Origin: Sporosarcina sp. Marseille-Q4943
GTDB lineage: Bacteria > Bacillota > Bacilli > Bacillales_A > Planococcaceae
Length of the DNA: 64,000 nt
Reading direction: 5' to 3'
Assembly (NCBI RefSeq): GCF_943736995.1
Contig: NZ_OX031157.1
Span: 1,585,001-1,649,000, forward strand
A program made the position numbers and the translations under genes. Under the pieces are notes generated by a model. It saw only the letters and a list, made by a program, of their open reading frames with translations. It was not told the DNA's origin and ran no database searches. Below are positions 13,701 to 23,408 of this stretch, in pieces. Position 1 is the first letter of the stretch, and the number at the start of each line of letters is the position of its first letter.

Positions 13701-14322
13701 GGATCGCACGAGTACGACGTTGACCTTGTACTGTCTTCAACTCTTCCTTCAGCATTTCCGTTTCTTTATCCAAATCGATTGCCATCAGAAGCTGTTCAAT
13801 CGCTTCAGCACCCATCAGCGCCTGGAATTTAGAGCCGTACTTTTCACGGTAGAGTCTGAACTCCTTCTCGGAAAGCAATTGTTTCCGTTCAAGCGGCGTG
13901 TCTGCTGGGTCGATGACTACGTAAGATGCGAAATAAATGATTTCTTCCAAGGCACGTGGTGTCATATCGAGAATAAGACCCATTCTGCTCGGGATGCCTT
14001 TGAAATACCAAATATGCGTTACCGGCGCTGCAAGCTCGATGTGCCCCATACGTTCACGGCGCACTTTTTGCCTTGTCACTTCGACGCCGCATCGATCACA
14101 GACGACACCTTTGTAACGGACGCGCTTATATTTTCCGCAGTGACATTCCCAGTCTTTCGTAGGTCCGAATATCCGTTCACAGAACAGACCGTCTTTCTCA
14201 GGCTTTAACGTACGATAGTTGATCGTTTCAGGCTTTTTCACTTCACCGTAAGACCAAGAACGAATTTTATCCGGTGAAGCAAGGCCGATTTTCATATACT
14301 CAAAATTGTTTACATCTATCAA
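10732..14322 (-). CDS. rpoC: RNA polymerase subunit beta'
   Basis: An 1196-residue catalytic subunit. The N-terminal zinc-binding cysteines are C60, C62, C75 and C78; the catalytic NADFDGDQM near residue 450 and the trigger-loop region [16 protein letters not shown] are intact. The start codon is TTG (M-I-D-V-N-N-F) with GGAGG 8 bases upstream; B. subtilis RpoC starts at the same place. It is 109 bases downstream of rpoB with a hairpin in the gap. Confidence 0.99.
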   Translation of the reverse strand: MIDVNNFEYMKIGLASPDKIRSWSYGEVKKPETINYRTLKPEKDGLFCERIFGPTKDWECHCGKYKRVRYKGVVCDRCGVEVTRQKVRRERMGHIELAAPVTHIWYFKGIPSRMGLILDMTPRALEEIIYFASYVVIDPADTPLERKQLLSEKEFRLYREKYGSKFQALMGAEAIEQLLMAIDLDKETEMLKEELKTVQGQRRTRAIRRLEVVESFRNSGNRPEWMVLEVLPVIPPELRPMVQLDGGRFATSDLNDLYRRVINRNNRLKRLLDLGAPGIIVQNEKRMLQEAVDALVDNGRRGRPVTGPGNRPLKSLSHMLKGKQGRFRQNLLGKRVDYSGRSVIVVGPNLKMYQCGLPKEMAIELFKPFVMKELVERGLAHNIKSAKRKIERLHSEVWDVLEDVIKEHPVLLNRAPTLHRLGIQAFEPMLVEGRAIQLHPLVCTAYNADFDGDQMAVHVPLSAEAQAEARLLMLAAQNILNPKDGKPVVTPSQDMVLGNYYLTLERAGSIGEGAIFSNMNEALIAYQTGHVHLHTRIAIQAGSLNNPTFTEEQNRKLLLTTVGKLIFNEILPETFPYINEPTNHNLQIETPDKYFIDGAVDVREYIRNAEIVLPFRKKILGNIIAEIFKKFHITETSRMLDRMKDLGFKYSTRAGITVGISDIVVLPNKDEILKEAQDKVDKVTQQFRRGLITEEERYDRVISYWSNAKDVIQDKLMDSLENTNPIYMMSDSGARGNASNFTQLAGMRGLMANPAGRIIELPIKSSFREGLTVLEYFISTHGARKGLADTALKTADSGYLTRRLVDVAQDVIVREDDCGTDRGLQISALTEGTEVIETLEERIEGRHTKKTIRHPETGEVIVPKDGLITADLSNEIISAGIETVTIRSAFTCNTKHGVCKKCYGINLATGETVEVGEAVGIIAAQSIGEPGTQLTMRTFHTGGVAGDDITSGLPRIQEIFESRNPKGQAVISEIKGEVTEIDEIREGQKEITIQGEVETRKYLAPYNARLKVQVGDSIDRGDSITEGSIDPKELIVVKDVATVQEYLLKEVQKVYRMQGVEIGDKHVEVMVRQMLRKVRVIEAGDTDLLPGSLLDIHQFAEANAVVLKSGKVPATSRPVILGITKASLETESFLSAASFQETTRVLTDAAIKGKTDELLGLKENVIIGKLVPAGTGMQRYRQIEMEQNEEAAAVVE

Positions 14323-14375
14323 GGAGCCTACCTCCCTCTTATCTTATCTCCGCGATGGACTCTCATCAGTATCGT

Positions 14376-14408
14376 TAAAATAGAGGAGCGTTTTGGAGCT
14401 CCCCTATC
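14376..14408 (-). promoter_or_regulatory. Attenuator-like hairpin between rpoB and rpoC
   Basis: On the minus strand ATAGGGGAGC pairs with GCTCCTCTAT across TCCAAAAC, with one G-U pair, and TTTT follows. It looks like a weak terminator inside the rpoBC operon, or an RNA-processing site. Confidence 0.45.
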
Positions 14409-14431
14409 CAATTCTAAAAGTTAATTTTCAA

Positions 14432-17400
14432 TCAAACTGTTTGATCTTCAGCCATGAGATTCAATGCATCTGTCGGTTGCATATCATCGTCATCATCAAG
14501 ATCACGCATTTCGATTTCTTCAAATTCTTCCGTTAGCATCTTCACGTCCAAACCAAGGCTCTGAAGTTCTTTGATCAATACTTTGAACGATTCAGGAACG
14601 CCCGGTTGAGGCACGCTTTGACCTTTGACGATCGCTTCGTACGTTTTCACACGGCCGACAACGTCATCTGATTTGACAGTAAGGATTTCTTGCAATGTAT
14701 AAGCGGCACCATAAGCTTCAAGTGCCCACACTTCCATCTCCCCGAAACGCTGTCCACCGAATTGGGCTTTTCCTCCAAGCGGCTGTTGCGTAACGAGTGA
14801 ATACGGTCCAGTCGAACGAGCATGGAGCTTGTCGTCGACCATGTGCGCAAGCTTGATCAAGTACATGACGCCGACAGATACGCGGCTATCAAATGGTTCT
14901 CCTGAACGGCCATCGTAAAGGATCGTCTTTCCGTCGCGGTTCATGCCCGCTTCTTCCATCGTCGTCCAGACGTCCTCTTCATTCGCTCCGTCAAATACCG
15001 GAGAAGCCATATGGACACCCAAATTCCGGGCAGCCATTCCTAGATGCATTTCCAATACCTGTCCGATGTTCATACGCGATGGTACCCCAAGCGGGTTCAA
15101 CATGACATCGATCGGCGTGCCGTCTGGAAGATATGGCATATCCGACTCAGGCAGGATGCGGGAAATAACCCCTTTGTTACCGTGACGTCCAGCCATCTTA
15201 TCCCCTACGGAGATTTTACGCTTCTGTACAATGTACGCACGTACGAGCTGATTGACGCCCGGCGGCAATTCGTCCCCGTCTTCACGGTTGAACACTTTTA
15301 CGTCAAGAACAATACCGCCTGCTCCGTGTGGAACACGTAAGGATGTATCGCGCACTTCACGGGCCTTTTCACCGAAGATTGCATGAAGGAGCCTCTCCTC
15401 AGCTGTCAGTTCAGTAACCCCTTTAGGCGTCACTTTTCCGACGAGGATGTCGCCATCGCGAACTTCTGCACCGATACGGATGATACCGCGGTCGTCTAGG
15501 TTGCGAAGCGCTTCTTCTCCGACGTTCGGGATGTCCCTCGTAATTTCTTCAGGTCCGAGTTTCGTATCCCTTGCTTCAGATTCGTACTCTTCGATATGGA
15601 TAGATGTGAACACATCATCCTTCACAAGTCGTTCACTCATGATGATCGCATCTTCATAGTTGTAACCGTCCCACGTCATGAAGGCAGTGAGGACGTTACG
15701 ACCCAAAGCAAGTTCCCCTTTATCCATCGAAGGTCCGTCTGCAAGGATATCGCGTGGTTTTACACGATCTCCGACGCTGACGATCGGACGTTGGTTATAG
15801 CAAGTCCCTTGGTTTGAGCGGATGAAGTTATCAAGTCTGTAAATCGTCAAGTCGCCCTTCACTTCTTTGCCATCGACCGTTTCAATACGGCGTACACGAA
15901 TTTCCTTCGCTTCGACGTGCTCGACAATTCCGTGATACTTCGCAATGACCGCAGCTCCGGAGTCGCGTGCTGACACGTGTTCCATTCCAGTGCCGACGAA
16001 CGGGGCTTCCGGATTCAACAAAGGTACAGCTTGACGTTGCATGTTCGCACCCATTAGGGCACGGTTGGAGTCATCGTTTTCAAGGAACGGGATACAAGCA
16101 GTTGCAGCAGAGACGACTTGTTTTGGAGATACGTCCATATAGTCGATCTGTTCGCGCTTAAATACAGTATTATCCCCTTGGAAACGTCCGACGACTTCTT
16201 CGTTCACGTAGGAACCATCTTCGTTAAGTGGCGCATTCGCCTGTGCAACGACGTAGTTATCCTCGATATCCGCAGTCAAATAGTCGATTTGGTGAGTGAC
16301 GCGCCCAGTTTCAGGGTCAACCTTCCGATAAGGAGTTTCAATGAAACCGAACTTATTCACTCTCGCAAACGTAGAAAGGGAGTTGATCAATCCGATGTTC
16401 GGACCTTCCGGCGTTTCGATCGGACACATGCGTCCGTAGTGGGAATAGTGGACGTCACGGACTTCCATGCCCGCACGCTCCCTTGTCAATCCGCCCGGTC
16501 CGAGTGCTGACAGACGTCTCTTATGCGTCAATTCGGCAAGAGGATTCGTCTGATCCATGAATTGAGATAGTTGCGAGCTGCCAAAGAATTCCTTGATGGA
16601 AGCGATGACCGGTCTGATATTGATCAATTGCTGAGGTACGATCGATTGAGTGTCATTGATGGACATACGTTCTTTAACGACACGTTCCATACGGGATAAA
16701 CCGATCCGGAATTGGTTTTGCAGCAATTCGCCAACCGAACGTAAACGACGGTTTCCGAGATGGTCGATATCATCCGTATTTCCGACTCCATGGAGCAAGT
16801 TGAAGAAATAGCTGATGGAGGCGACGATATCTGCAGGTGTCACATTTTTCACCGACTCATCGATGCTCGCATTCGAGATGACATTGATCACTTGCTTCTC
16901 TTCACTCTTCGGAGCGTAGATTTTGATCGTCTGGATTGTAATATTTTCATCCAGAACCCCGCCGACATGTGATACTTCCTGGATGCCGACCCCTTTTTCA
17001 AGGTGAGGCAATAGGCGGTCCAATGTTCTGCGGTCGATCAGTTGATCCTTCTCAAGTAGAATTTCACCTGTTTCAGGGTCTGCAAGTGTTTCTGCAACCG
17101 TTTGATTGAACAGACGGTTTTGCAGATGAAGCTTTTTGTTCATTTTATACCGTCCGACATTCGCCAAGTCGTACCTTTTCGGGTCGAAGAAGCGGGAGTA
17201 TAGCAGGCTCTTCGCGCTATCCAATGTCGGCGGTTCACCAGGACGGAGGCGTTCATAGATTTCAAGCAAGGCCTTTTCCGAAGTTTCCGTGTTATCCTTT
17301 TCGAGCGTATTTCTCAAGTACTCGTTGTCTCCGATCAAATCGATGATTTCTTGATCCGTCGAAAATCCTAGCGCGCGGAGAAGAACGGTAATTGGCAATT

Positions 17401-17965
17401 TACGCGTACGATCGATCCGGACATGGACAACATCTTTTGCGTCCGTTTCATACTCGAGCCACGCACCACGGTTCGGAATGACAGTCGCAGCAAATCCACG
17501 CTTTCCGTTCTTGTCTGTCTTATCGTTGAAGTAGACACTTGGAGAACGGACGAGCTGGGAAACGATGACCCTTTCCGCACCATTGATAATGAACGTTCCG
17601 TTTTCTGTCATAAGCGGGAAGTCGCCCATGAAAACGTCCTGTTCTTTCACTTCTTCTGTTTCTTTGTTATGCAAGCGCACTTTTACGCGGAGCGGAGCTG
17701 CATACGTAACGTCACGCTCTTTCGATTCATCAACAGGGTATTTCGGTTCACCAAGTTGATAATCAATGAATTCCAAAGAAAGATTACCTGTGAAATCCTG
17801 GATTGGAGAAATATCACGGAACATTTCCCGTAATCCTTCTTCCAAGAACCACTCATAAGATGCCGTCTGGATTTCAATCAAATTCGGCAGCTCGAGAACT
17901 TCATTGATCCGCGCGAAACTCCTGCGCTGACGGTGTTGACCATACTGAACTAAATGACCTGTCAA
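14432..17965 (-). CDS. rpoB: RNA polymerase subunit beta
   Basis: An 1177-residue catalytic subunit. The rifampicin-pocket region (around residues 465-495: [17 protein letters not shown], then [13 protein letters not shown]) is wild type, predicting rifampicin sensitivity. I place the start at a TTG ([13 protein letters not shown]) at 17965, because GAGGGG lies 8 bases before it and B. subtilis RpoB begins MTGQLVQYG; the GTG at 17974 is too close to the site. A candidate -10 (TATAAT) lies in the AT-rich 221-base spacer upstream without a clear -35. Confidence 0.98.
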   Translation of the reverse strand: MTGHLVQYGQHRQRRSFARINEVLELPNLIEIQTASYEWFLEEGLREMFRDISPIQDFTGNLSLEFIDYQLGEPKYPVDESKERDVTYAAPLRVKVRLHNKETEEVKEQDVFMGDFPLMTENGTFIINGAERVIVSQLVRSPSVYFNDKTDKNGKRGFAATVIPNRGAWLEYETDAKDVVHVRIDRTRKLPITVLLRALGFSTDQEIIDLIGDNEYLRNTLEKDNTETSEKALLEIYERLRPGEPPTLDSAKSLLYSRFFDPKRYDLANVGRYKMNKKLHLQNRLFNQTVAETLADPETGEILLEKDQLIDRRTLDRLLPHLEKGVGIQEVSHVGGVLDENITIQTIKIYAPKSEEKQVINVISNASIDESVKNVTPADIVASISYFFNLLHGVGNTDDIDHLGNRRLRSVGELLQNQFRIGLSRMERVVKERMSINDTQSIVPQQLINIRPVIASIKEFFGSSQLSQFMDQTNPLAELTHKRRLSALGPGGLTRERAGMEVRDVHYSHYGRMCPIETPEGPNIGLINSLSTFARVNKFGFIETPYRKVDPETGRVTHQIDYLTADIEDNYVVAQANAPLNEDGSYVNEEVVGRFQGDNTVFKREQIDYMDVSPKQVVSAATACIPFLENDDSNRALMGANMQRQAVPLLNPEAPFVGTGMEHVSARDSGAAVIAKYHGIVEHVEAKEIRVRRIETVDGKEVKGDLTIYRLDNFIRSNQGTCYNQRPIVSVGDRVKPRDILADGPSMDKGELALGRNVLTAFMTWDGYNYEDAIIMSERLVKDDVFTSIHIEEYESEARDTKLGPEEITRDIPNVGEEALRNLDDRGIIRIGAEVRDGDILVGKVTPKGVTELTAEERLLHAIFGEKAREVRDTSLRVPHGAGGIVLDVKVFNREDGDELPPGVNQLVRAYIVQKRKISVGDKMAGRHGNKGVISRILPESDMPYLPDGTPIDVMLNPLGVPSRMNIGQVLEMHLGMAARNLGVHMASPVFDGANEEDVWTTMEEAGMNRDGKTILYDGRSGEPFDSRVSVGVMYLIKLAHMVDDKLHARSTGPYSLVTQQPLGGKAQFGGQRFGEMEVWALEAYGAAYTLQEILTVKSDDVVGRVKTYEAIVKGQSVPQPGVPESFKVLIKELQSLGLDVKMLTEEFEEIEMRDLDDDDDMQPTDALNLMAEDQTV

Positions 17966-18186
17966 CTCTTTCACCCCTCAAAACAATATTAGTCCTTTGC
18001 GAAATCATAAAAATAGTGTATGATATCGAAAAAACAAAAAGAAAACGAGTTCTGGCAAGAGCTCATTTTCGGTTTAACAATCTTTATCCATTGCCAGTAT
18101 GCCTTAGATTTCCAAAACTTATGCAAAAGGGCACACGACCGCATTATATTATTTATGCATTTTACAATACTAGCACAAGAAGATTC

Positions 18187-18795
18187 TCACGTCAAGATTT
18201 TTCGGGCTTTAAGTATAAAATATCCTTTTTTCTTTTCCACGGTTTCCACATTTCCAAAGATCTCCGTTAAATGTGCTATTGTCGAAGGAGCTCCTTGCTT
18301 CTTCTGAATGACGACCCACAGTTCCCCTCCGGCGCCCAATTTGGAAAAAGCACCATCATAGATTTTGAATACCGTCTCTTTTCCTGCCCGGATAGGCGGG
18401 TTCGTCAATATCGCAGCGAAACCTTCTGCCTCCACAGCCGACAATGCATCGCTCGGGTAAACCGACACATTCTTTATGCCGTTCAGTTCGGCGTTTTCGC
18501 TTGCCAGCGCCATTGCCCTTTCGTTAACATCGACCATTTGAACGTTCCGGTCCGGAAAAGATGCGGCGATCGATAATCCGATTGGTCCGTATCCACAGCC
18601 GACATCCAACACGTCACCTGCAACGGTAGGCATAGTAAATGACTCCGCTAACAGACGGGAACCAAAATCCACTTCCCCTTTACTGAATACACCTGCATCT
18701 GTCTTAAAACGCAGCCGGTTGTTGCGCAATGTCGCTTGCCATTCCTTCGGATCACTTTTCACCGTTGGATTTTTAGAGTAGTAATGTTCAGCCAT
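18187..18795 (-). CDS. ybxB: RsmC-like class I methyltransferase (YbxB)
   Basis: A 202-residue SAM-dependent methyltransferase related to the C-terminal half of 16S rRNA G1207 methyltransferase RsmC. The SAM-binding motif VLDVGCGYGPIG lies near residue 60 and the catalytic TNPPIRAGK near 130. It lies between rplL and rpoB as in B. subtilis. The start at MAEHYYSKNP is preferred because GGAGGAA lies upstream; the frame extends 11 codons further. The exact RNA target in Bacillales is not known to me. Confidence 0.88.
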   Translation of the reverse strand: MAEHYYSKNPTVKSDPKEWQATLRNNRLRFKTDAGVFSKGEVDFGSRLLAESFTMPTVAGDVLDVGCGYGPIGLSIAASFPDRNVQMVDVNERAMALASENAELNGIKNVSVYPSDALSAVEAEGFAAILTNPPIRAGKETVFKIYDGAFSKLGAGGELWVVIQKKQGAPSTIAHLTEIFGNVETVEKKKGYFILKARKILT

Positions 18796-18843
18796 TCTGA
18801 TTCTCCTTCCTCCCGAAAGGTTACCCATTTTTTCCTTGTAGAT

Positions 18844-18887
18844 AAAAAAACGAAGAAAAGCCCGTCCAAAATGACGAGCCTTTCTTC
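18844..18887 (-). terminator. Terminator downstream of rplL
   Basis: A roughly 15-bp stem (18852-18866 with 18873-18887, GAAGAAAG...CTTTTCTTC type) is followed by a seven-T run on the minus strand. It probably lowers transcription from the abundant rplJL genes into ybxB-rpoBC. Confidence 0.88.
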
Positions 18888-18899
18888 ATTATTCAATGA

Positions 18900-19265
18900 T
18901 TACTTAACTTCTACGCCAGCGCCAACTTCTTCAAGTTTCGCTTTCATTTCTTCAGCTTCTTCTTTAGAAACGCCTTCTTTGATTGCTTTTGGAGCGTTAT
19001 CAACTACTTCTTTCGCTTCTTTCAAGCCTAGGCCAGTGATTTCGCGAACGACTTTGATAACTTTGATTTTTTGATCTCCTGCAGATGCAAGAACTACGTC
19101 GAATTCAGTTTGCTCAGCAGCAGCTTCACCAGCACCTGCTCCGCCAACCATTGCAACTGGAGCTGCAGCAGTTACGCCGAATTCTTCTTCGATAGCTTTT
19201 ACAAGGTCGTTCAATTCAAGAACTGTCATTTCTTTAATCGCGTCAAGGATTTGTTCTTTAGTCAT
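18900..19265 (-). CDS. rplL: 50S ribosomal protein L7/L12
   Basis: A 121-residue stalk protein, present in several copies per ribosome and recruiting translational GTPases. The N-terminal dimerisation helix, an Ala/Gly-rich hinge ([18 protein letters not shown]) near residues 35-52 and the conserved C-terminal [20 protein letters not shown] are visible. It follows rplJ with its own ribosome-binding site. Confidence 0.99.
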   Translation of the reverse strand: MTKEQILDAIKEMTVLELNDLVKAIEEEFGVTAAAPVAMVGGAGAGEAAAEQTEFDVVLASAGDQKIKVIKVVREITGLGLKEAKEVVDNAPKAIKEGVSKEEAEEMKAKLEEVGAGVEVK

Positions 19266-19341
19266 TATGTTTTCCTCCTAAATAGGTTTTGTTTTGTCGG
19301 GGATTACCCCGCGTATTGTCGTTCAGGCAACTTGAGTAAAC

Positions 19342-19842
19342 TTAAGCGCCTTGTTCCTCTTTTTGCTCTGCAACAGCTTTTGTTGCAAGCGCGAAGTTGC
19401 GCATTGGAGCTTGTAGAACGCTGAGTAGCATAGAAAGAAGTCCTTCGCGTGATGGAAGTTCTGCCAATGCTTTGACATCTTCAACAGAAGCGACGTTTCC
19501 TTCGATAACGCCTGCTTTGATTTCAAGCTTGTCGTTCTTCTTAGCGAAGTCGTTAAGGATTTTAGCAGGAGCAACAACATCTTCAGTCGAGAATGCGATT
19601 GCGTTCGGACCTACCAAATGCTCATTCAACCCTTCAAGTCCAGCGGCTTCAGCAGCACGGCGTGACATTGAGTTTTTGTAAACTTTGAAGTCGATGCCTG
19701 CTTCACGAAGCTGTTTACGAAGTTCCGTTACTTGGCTCACGTTAAGACCACGGTAGTCGACTACGACAACGGAAACCGATGATTTCAATTTGCTTGAGAT
19801 CTCTTCAACTACCGCTTGTTTAGCTTCTAATACTTTGCTCAT
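19342..19842 (-). CDS. rplJ: 50S ribosomal protein L10
   Basis: A 166-residue protein that anchors L7/L12 to the ribosome through its C-terminal helix. It starts [19 protein letters not shown] after a GGAGG site; the frame runs 10 codons further upstream. [22 protein letters not shown] is typical. A long leader precedes it. Confidence 0.98.
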   Translation of the reverse strand: MSKVLEAKQAVVEEISSKLKSSVSVVVVDYRGLNVSQVTELRKQLREAGIDFKVYKNSMSRRAAEAAGLEGLNEHLVGPNAIAFSTEDVVAPAKILNDFAKKNDKLEIKAGVIEGNVASVEDVKALAELPSREGLLSMLLSVLQAPMRNFALATKAVAEQKEEQGA

Positions 19843-20030
19843 CTTGACACCTCCTGTAAGAATTCGGGTCACTTATACCGATATGAAAAGCCCTCGCAAT
19901 CCACAAAGTAGACCACGAGGGCTGAAAAGTCGTCATCTTTTACATAAAAGAGCGTCTTGTCCTCGGCAGGATGATTAAGCTAATACGCCCCTGCTGTCTA
20001 CGGTACAAATGATTTAGTTTGCAACAAACG
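19843..20030 (-). promoter_or_regulatory. L10 leader RNA
   Basis: About 180 transcribed bases upstream of rplJ, the position of the autoregulatory L10 leader in Bacillales. AGCCCTCG pairs with CGAGGGCT across an 18-base loop near 19888-19922 and TTTT follows, giving an attenuator-like hairpin. Repression by the L10-L12 complex is known for the family; here it is inferred from position and fold. Confidence 0.65.
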
Positions 20031-20032
20031 AA

Positions 20033-20061
20033 ATCTTACTATAAGATTTCAAGCTTGTCAA
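20033..20061 (-). promoter_or_regulatory. rplJL promoter with a palindrome across the -10 box
   Basis: Minus strand TTGACA (20056-20061), 17-base spacer, TAAGAT (20033-20038). The -10 is embedded in a perfect 9+3+9 palindrome GAAATCTTA-N3-TAAGATTTC at 20030-20050. Confidence 0.8.
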
Positions 20062-20066
20062 TGTTT

Positions 20067-20765
20067 TTATTTAACAACTACAGTTGACGGATCAACTTTA
20101 ACCGCAGGACCCATTGTAGTAGTGATATTCACTGACTTCATGTAAGTTCCTTTAGCTGCAGCTGGTTTAGCTTTTTGGATCGTTTCAAAAACAGTTTGGA
20201 AGTTTTCTTCAAGCTTTTCGTTATCGAAAGAAGCTTTTCCGATTGGAGCATGGATAATACCAGCTTTGTCCGCACGGTATTCAACTTTACCTGCTTTGAT
20301 TTCTGCAACAGCTTTAGCAACATCAAATGTTACTGTACCTGTTTTAGGGTTTGGCATTAGGCCTTTTGGTCCCAATACGCGACCGATTTTACCAACTTCG
20401 CCCATCATGTCCGGAGTTGCAACGATAACGTCGAAATCGAACCAGCCTTGTTGGATTTTAGTGATGTACTCTGCATCGCCTGCATAGTCTGCACCAGCAG
20501 CTTCCGCTTCTTTCAATTTTTCGCCTTTTGCGAAAACGAGAACGCGTTGAGTTTTACCAGTACCGTTTGGAAGCACAACTGCTCCACGGATTTGCTGATC
20601 GTTCTTACGAGTGTCGATTCCAAGACGGAATGCGACTTCAACAGTTGCGTCAAAGTTGACTGTGCTTGTTTTCTTTGCAAGCTCAATCGCTTCTTTCAAG
20701 TCATACACTTTTGTGCGATCGACAAGCTTTGCCGCCTCAGTGAATTTTTTACCTCTTTTAGCCAT
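20067..20765 (-). CDS. rplA: 50S ribosomal protein L1
   Basis: A 232-residue protein of the mobile L1 stalk that helps release E-site tRNA. It starts [17 protein letters not shown] after GAGGAGG; the frame to 20834 is leader. Conserved [16 protein letters not shown] and [19 protein letters not shown] are present. In many bacteria L1 also represses its own mRNA by binding a site mimicking 23S rRNA. Confidence 0.98.
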   Translation of the reverse strand: MAKRGKKFTEAAKLVDRTKVYDLKEAIELAKKTSTVNFDATVEVAFRLGIDTRKNDQQIRGAVVLPNGTGKTQRVLVFAKGEKLKEAEAAGADYAGDAEYITKIQQGWFDFDVIVATPDMMGEVGKIGRVLGPKGLMPNPKTGTVTFDVAKAVAEIKAGKVEYRADKAGIIHAPIGKASFDNEKLEENFQTVFETIQKAKPAAAKGTYMKSVNITTTMGPAVKVDPSTVVVK

Positions 20766-20799
20766 TGTAAATTTCCTCCTCGTTTGTGGTTTTAACGGA

Positions 20800-20850
20800 T
20801 TGAACCTCCCACGAATAAGGGTTGCGTGTTCCAAGGAACAGCAACCCCCA
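20800..20850 (-). promoter_or_regulatory. Hairpin leader of rplA, candidate L1-binding site
   Basis: GGGTTGC and TGTTCC pair with GGAACA and GCAACCC (20819-20847), a near-perfect 13-bp stem with a 2-base loop. A purine-rich GTGGGAGG follows in the mRNA, and the same 8-mer occurs in the rplK leader. The resemblance to an L1 target is inference from memory of such sites. Confidence 0.4.
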
Positions 20851-20881
20851 CTACAAAGAACACATTATGGTATTATCGCGA

Positions 20882-21307
20882 TCAGTCTTCGATCGTGATT
20901 CCCATACTGCGAGCAGTACCTTCAACCATTGCCATCGCCGCTTCAACCGATGCTGCGTTTAGATCCTGCATCTTTTGTTCTGCAATTTCGCGAACTTTAT
21001 CACGTTTTACAGTAGCTACCTTCTTTTTGTTCGGTTCACCTGAACCTTTTTGAAGATTAGCTGCAACTTTCAGCAATACTGCTGCTGGTGGAGTTTTTGT
21101 AATAAAAGTGAATGAACGGTCCTCAAATACAGTTATTTCAACAGGAATGATTAAACCTGCTTGATCCGCTGTACGTGCGTTGAAATCTTTACAGAATCCC
21201 ATGATGTTGACGCCAGCTTGACCTAGTGCCGGTCCAACCGGTGGAGCTGGGTTAGCTTTACCTGCAGGGATTTGCAATTTTACGATTTTGGTTACTTTTT
21301 TAGCCAC
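20882..21307 (-). CDS. rplK: 50S ribosomal protein L11
   Basis: A 141-residue protein of the GTPase-associated centre, also needed for RelA activation. The start is GTG ([21 protein letters not shown]), with GGAGGTG 7 bases upstream; upstream frame is not conserved. [18 protein letters not shown] and the proline-rich thiostrepton-contact region are intact. Confidence 0.98.
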   Translation of the reverse strand: MAKKVTKIVKLQIPAGKANPAPPVGPALGQAGVNIMGFCKDFNARTADQAGLIIPVEITVFEDRSFTFITKTPPAAVLLKVAANLQKGSGEPNKKKVATVKRDKVREIAEQKMQDLNAASVEAAMAMVEGTARSMGITIED

Positions 21308-21438
21308 GAGACACACCTCCTTAAGTCCGTGATGTGGTAATTGGGTTGCCCCTCCCACTCAATATGTGTCTGCCGGTTTCACCCGGTAGAATTTGGTTAA
21401 TCCGTCCAGTCTGTTCTGTTTACAGTCTGACCTTTGAA

Positions 21439-21467
21439 ATGATACCACTATTATGCGTATCTTGCAA
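21439..21467 (-). promoter_or_regulatory. rplK promoter
   Basis: Minus strand TTGCAA (21462-21467), 17-base spacer, TATCAT (21439-21444). A leader of about 125 bases follows, containing AGTGGGAGGGG near 21350 that may be an L1-type regulatory site. Confidence 0.75.
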
Positions 21468-21478
21468 GTGGTAATCTC

Positions 21479-22018
21479 TTAAATTTTTTCAACCTGCTCA
21501 AAGTCAAGCTCCATAATCGTCTCTCTGCCGAACATGTCGACGGAAACTCGGACTTTGCCTTTATCCTGATCGATTTCTTCCACTTTCCCTTGGAAGTGCG
21601 CGAACGGTCCTTCAAGCACTTCAATCACTTCGCCAACTTCGAAGTCAGCTTCGGCTTTCCGTTCTTTCATGCCCATTTGCTTGAGGATGAAATCAACTTC
21701 TTCCGGCAAGAGCGGAGTTGGTTTCGCACCTCCGCCAGATGAGCCGATGAAGCCCGTCACGCCAGGCGTGTTACGAACGACATACCAAGAATCGTCCGTC
21801 ATGATCAGTTCCACAAGGACGTATCCAGGAAATGTCTTTTTCATAACTGTCCGTTTTTTGCCGTCTTTGAAGTCCGTTTCCTGCTCTTCAGGGATGACGA
21901 CGCGGAATATTTTATCTTGCATACCCATCGTCTCAACACGTTTTTCCAAGTTGGCTTTCACCTTATTTTCATAACCTGAATACGTGTGGACGACGTACCA
22001 ATTTTTCTCCATTTCCAT
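21479..22018 (-). CDS. nusG: Transcription termination/antitermination factor NusG
   Basis: A 179-residue factor that binds RNA polymerase and couples it to ribosomes or pausing signals. The NGN domain starts with NWYVVHTYSGYENKVK, and the C-terminal KOW domain includes VGEVIEVLEGPFAHFQGKVEEID. The start may be either ATG at 22018 or 22012. The only good Shine-Dalgarno (AAAAGGAGGG) lies about 25 bases from the first ATG, with GGAC/GTCC able to pair in between. Confidence 0.97.
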   Translation of the reverse strand: MEMEKNWYVVHTYSGYENKVKANLEKRVETMGMQDKIFRVVIPEEQETDFKDGKKRTVMKKTFPGYVLVELIMTDDSWYVVRNTPGVTGFIGSSGGGAKPTPLLPEEVDFILKQMGMKERKAEADFEVGEVIEVLEGPFAHFQGKVEEIDQDKGKVRVSVDMFGRETIMELDFEQVEKI

Positions 22019-22114
22019 AATGACGTAGGACTTTGTGTCCGTCCCTCCTTTTAAGATCTTACTAATAAATTCCCCGTATATAAGCCGATTAGACTCTATA
22101 AATTTCCGAGAAAT

Positions 22115-22144
22115 GAAAAAACCCGTTCATGTGACAAGACGGGA
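22115..22144 (-). terminator. Terminator between secE and nusG
   Basis: CCCGT pairs with ACGGG, with TCA/TGA closing the inner part of the loop, and TTTTTT follows on the minus strand. NusG would then depend on readthrough or its own promoter, which I cannot place with confidence in the 96 bases that remain. Confidence 0.65.
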
Positions 22145-22176
22145 TATTTTTCAACAAGGATATTCATGCTGTCCTA

Positions 22177-22362
22177 TTATAACGCAAGATACCATTCCAT
22201 GACTTCTGAAATGCCCAAATCGACGAGACCGAAATAAACCGCCATGAAAACGACTGTAGTGATAACGACAATCGTATACCGTGTCAATTCTTTTCGCTTC
22301 GGCCAGCTGACCTTCCGCATTTCAGAGACGACATCTTTTAAAAAGCCGGTTACCTTACCCAT
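22177..22362 (-). CDS. secE: Preprotein translocase subunit SecE
   Basis: A 61-residue single-membrane-segment form of SecE, the usual Gram-positive length. The amphipathic KDVVSEMRKVSWPKRKELTRYT is followed by one transmembrane helix (about residues 29-51). It clamps SecY in the Sec channel. Placed between rpmG and nusG as in B. subtilis. Confidence 0.96.
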   Translation of the reverse strand: MGKVTGFLKDVVSEMRKVSWPKRKELTRYTIVVITTVVFMAVYFGLVDLGISEVMEWYLAL

Positions 22363-22401
22363 TCAATCGTAGACCTCCGAATACTAAGTATATTACTGCA
22401 A

Positions 22402-22551
22402 CTAGATTGTTTGTTTATGTTCTGTATGTGCATTGCATTGATTGCAAAACTTTTTCACTGTGAACCGGACCGTCGACTGTTTGTTCCCCGCAGGGATGAC
22501 ATAGTTTCTAGACCCGCAGCGATCACAGCATAAAATCAGTTTGTTAGACAT
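22402..22551 (-). CDS. rpmG: 50S ribosomal protein L33
   Basis: A 49-residue zinc-ribbon form of L33. Cysteines at 9/12 and 36/39 (CDRC and CNQC) make it the zinc-binding type. The sequence begins MSNKLILCCDRCGSRNYV and ends TEHKQTI. AAGGTGG precedes the ATG. Its position just upstream of secE fits the second rpmG copy of Bacillales (rpmGB). Confidence 0.93.
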   Translation of the reverse strand: MSNKLILCCDRCGSRNYVIPAGNKQSTVRFTVKKFCNQCNAHTEHKQTI

Positions 22552-22620
22552 TTTTCCACCTTAAACTTCCGTCGTGCAACTATTCTCGACAGTCTAATTA
22601 CATAGTCATTGCCTTGCTAA

Positions 22621-22649
22621 AGAGTACCACCTAATATTCATGATGTCAA
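22621..22649 (-). promoter_or_regulatory. rpmG-secE promoter
   Basis: Minus strand perfect TTGACA (22644-22649), 17-base spacer, TACTCT (22621-22626), about 70 bases upstream of rpmG and downstream of sigH. Confidence 0.75.
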
Positions 22650-22688
22650 CACGATGGAAATTGATTGGCAACCACTATCTGGCATGCA

Positions 22689-23339
22689 TTAATGCACGAC
22701 ATCTACTTGCATATGCCGTTCAAGTTTCCGCTTGATGCGTTGCAGCGCATTGTCCACGGATTTGACTTGCCGGTTCAACTCGTCCGATATCTCCTGATAA
22801 GACTGACCTTCCAAATAGAGTGATAGCACCTGTTTTTCAAGTCCGCTCAATACTTTGTTGATTTCCCCCTCCATATGGATGAAGTCCTCCTTATGGATCA
22901 TCAAATCTTCCGGATCATCGATTACGGACCCGGAAATGACGTCAAGCAAAGTGCGGTCCGATTCCTCGTCGTACACAGGCTTGTCCAAAGATACCGACGT
23001 ATTCAGCGGAATATGCTTCTGCCTCGTCGCTGTCTTGATGGCCGTGATGATCTGCCTAGTGATGCACAGCTCCGCGAATGCCCTGAACGAAGCTAGCCGA
23101 TCCATCCTGAAATCGCGGATCGCCTTGTAGAGGCCGATCATCCCTTCCTGAATGATATCCTCCCGGTCGCCGCCCATCATGAAGTATGAGCGCGCTTTCA
23201 TTTTTACGAAAGATTGATATTTGGTAATAAGGAAATCAAGCGCGTCCGTGCTGCCCTCGTGAATACGAACTAAAAGCTCTTCATCGGATAGCCCGGCGAA
23301 ATCAGATGTACTCCCCTGAACGTATACATTTCCCGCCAA
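22689..23339 (-). CDS. sigH: RNA polymerase sigma factor SigH
   Basis: A 216-residue sigma-70 family factor directing early sporulation, competence and stationary-phase genes. Region 2 shows DALDFLITKYQSFVK and REDIIQEGMIGLYKAIRDF; region 4 has YLEGQSYQEISDELNRQVKSVDNALQRIKRKLE. The start is a TTG directly preceded by an in-frame TGA, with no ATG for 46 codons; conserved similarity starts soon after it. GGGGTG lies just upstream. It lies between rae1 and rpmG as in B. subtilis. Confidence 0.95.
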   Translation of the reverse strand: MAGNVYVQGSTSDFAGLSDEELLVRIHEGSTDALDFLITKYQSFVKMKARSYFMMGGDREDIIQEGMIGLYKAIRDFRMDRLASFRAFAELCITRQIITAIKTATRQKHIPLNTSVSLDKPVYDEESDRTLLDVISGSVIDDPEDLMIHKEDFIHMEGEINKVLSGLEKQVLSLYLEGQSYQEISDELNRQVKSVDNALQRIKRKLERHMQVDVVH

Positions 23340-23408
23340 TCACCACACCCCGATTCGTTATTGCCATTTCAATCAGTATACCGTATGGAAAAATTTTGCG
23401 TCAACCGT

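Noticed and set aside
13336..14208. 290-codon plus-strand frame opposite rpoC
   Set aside because: It lies fully inside the conserved rpoC gene on the other strand and has no own signals; typical antisense shadow.
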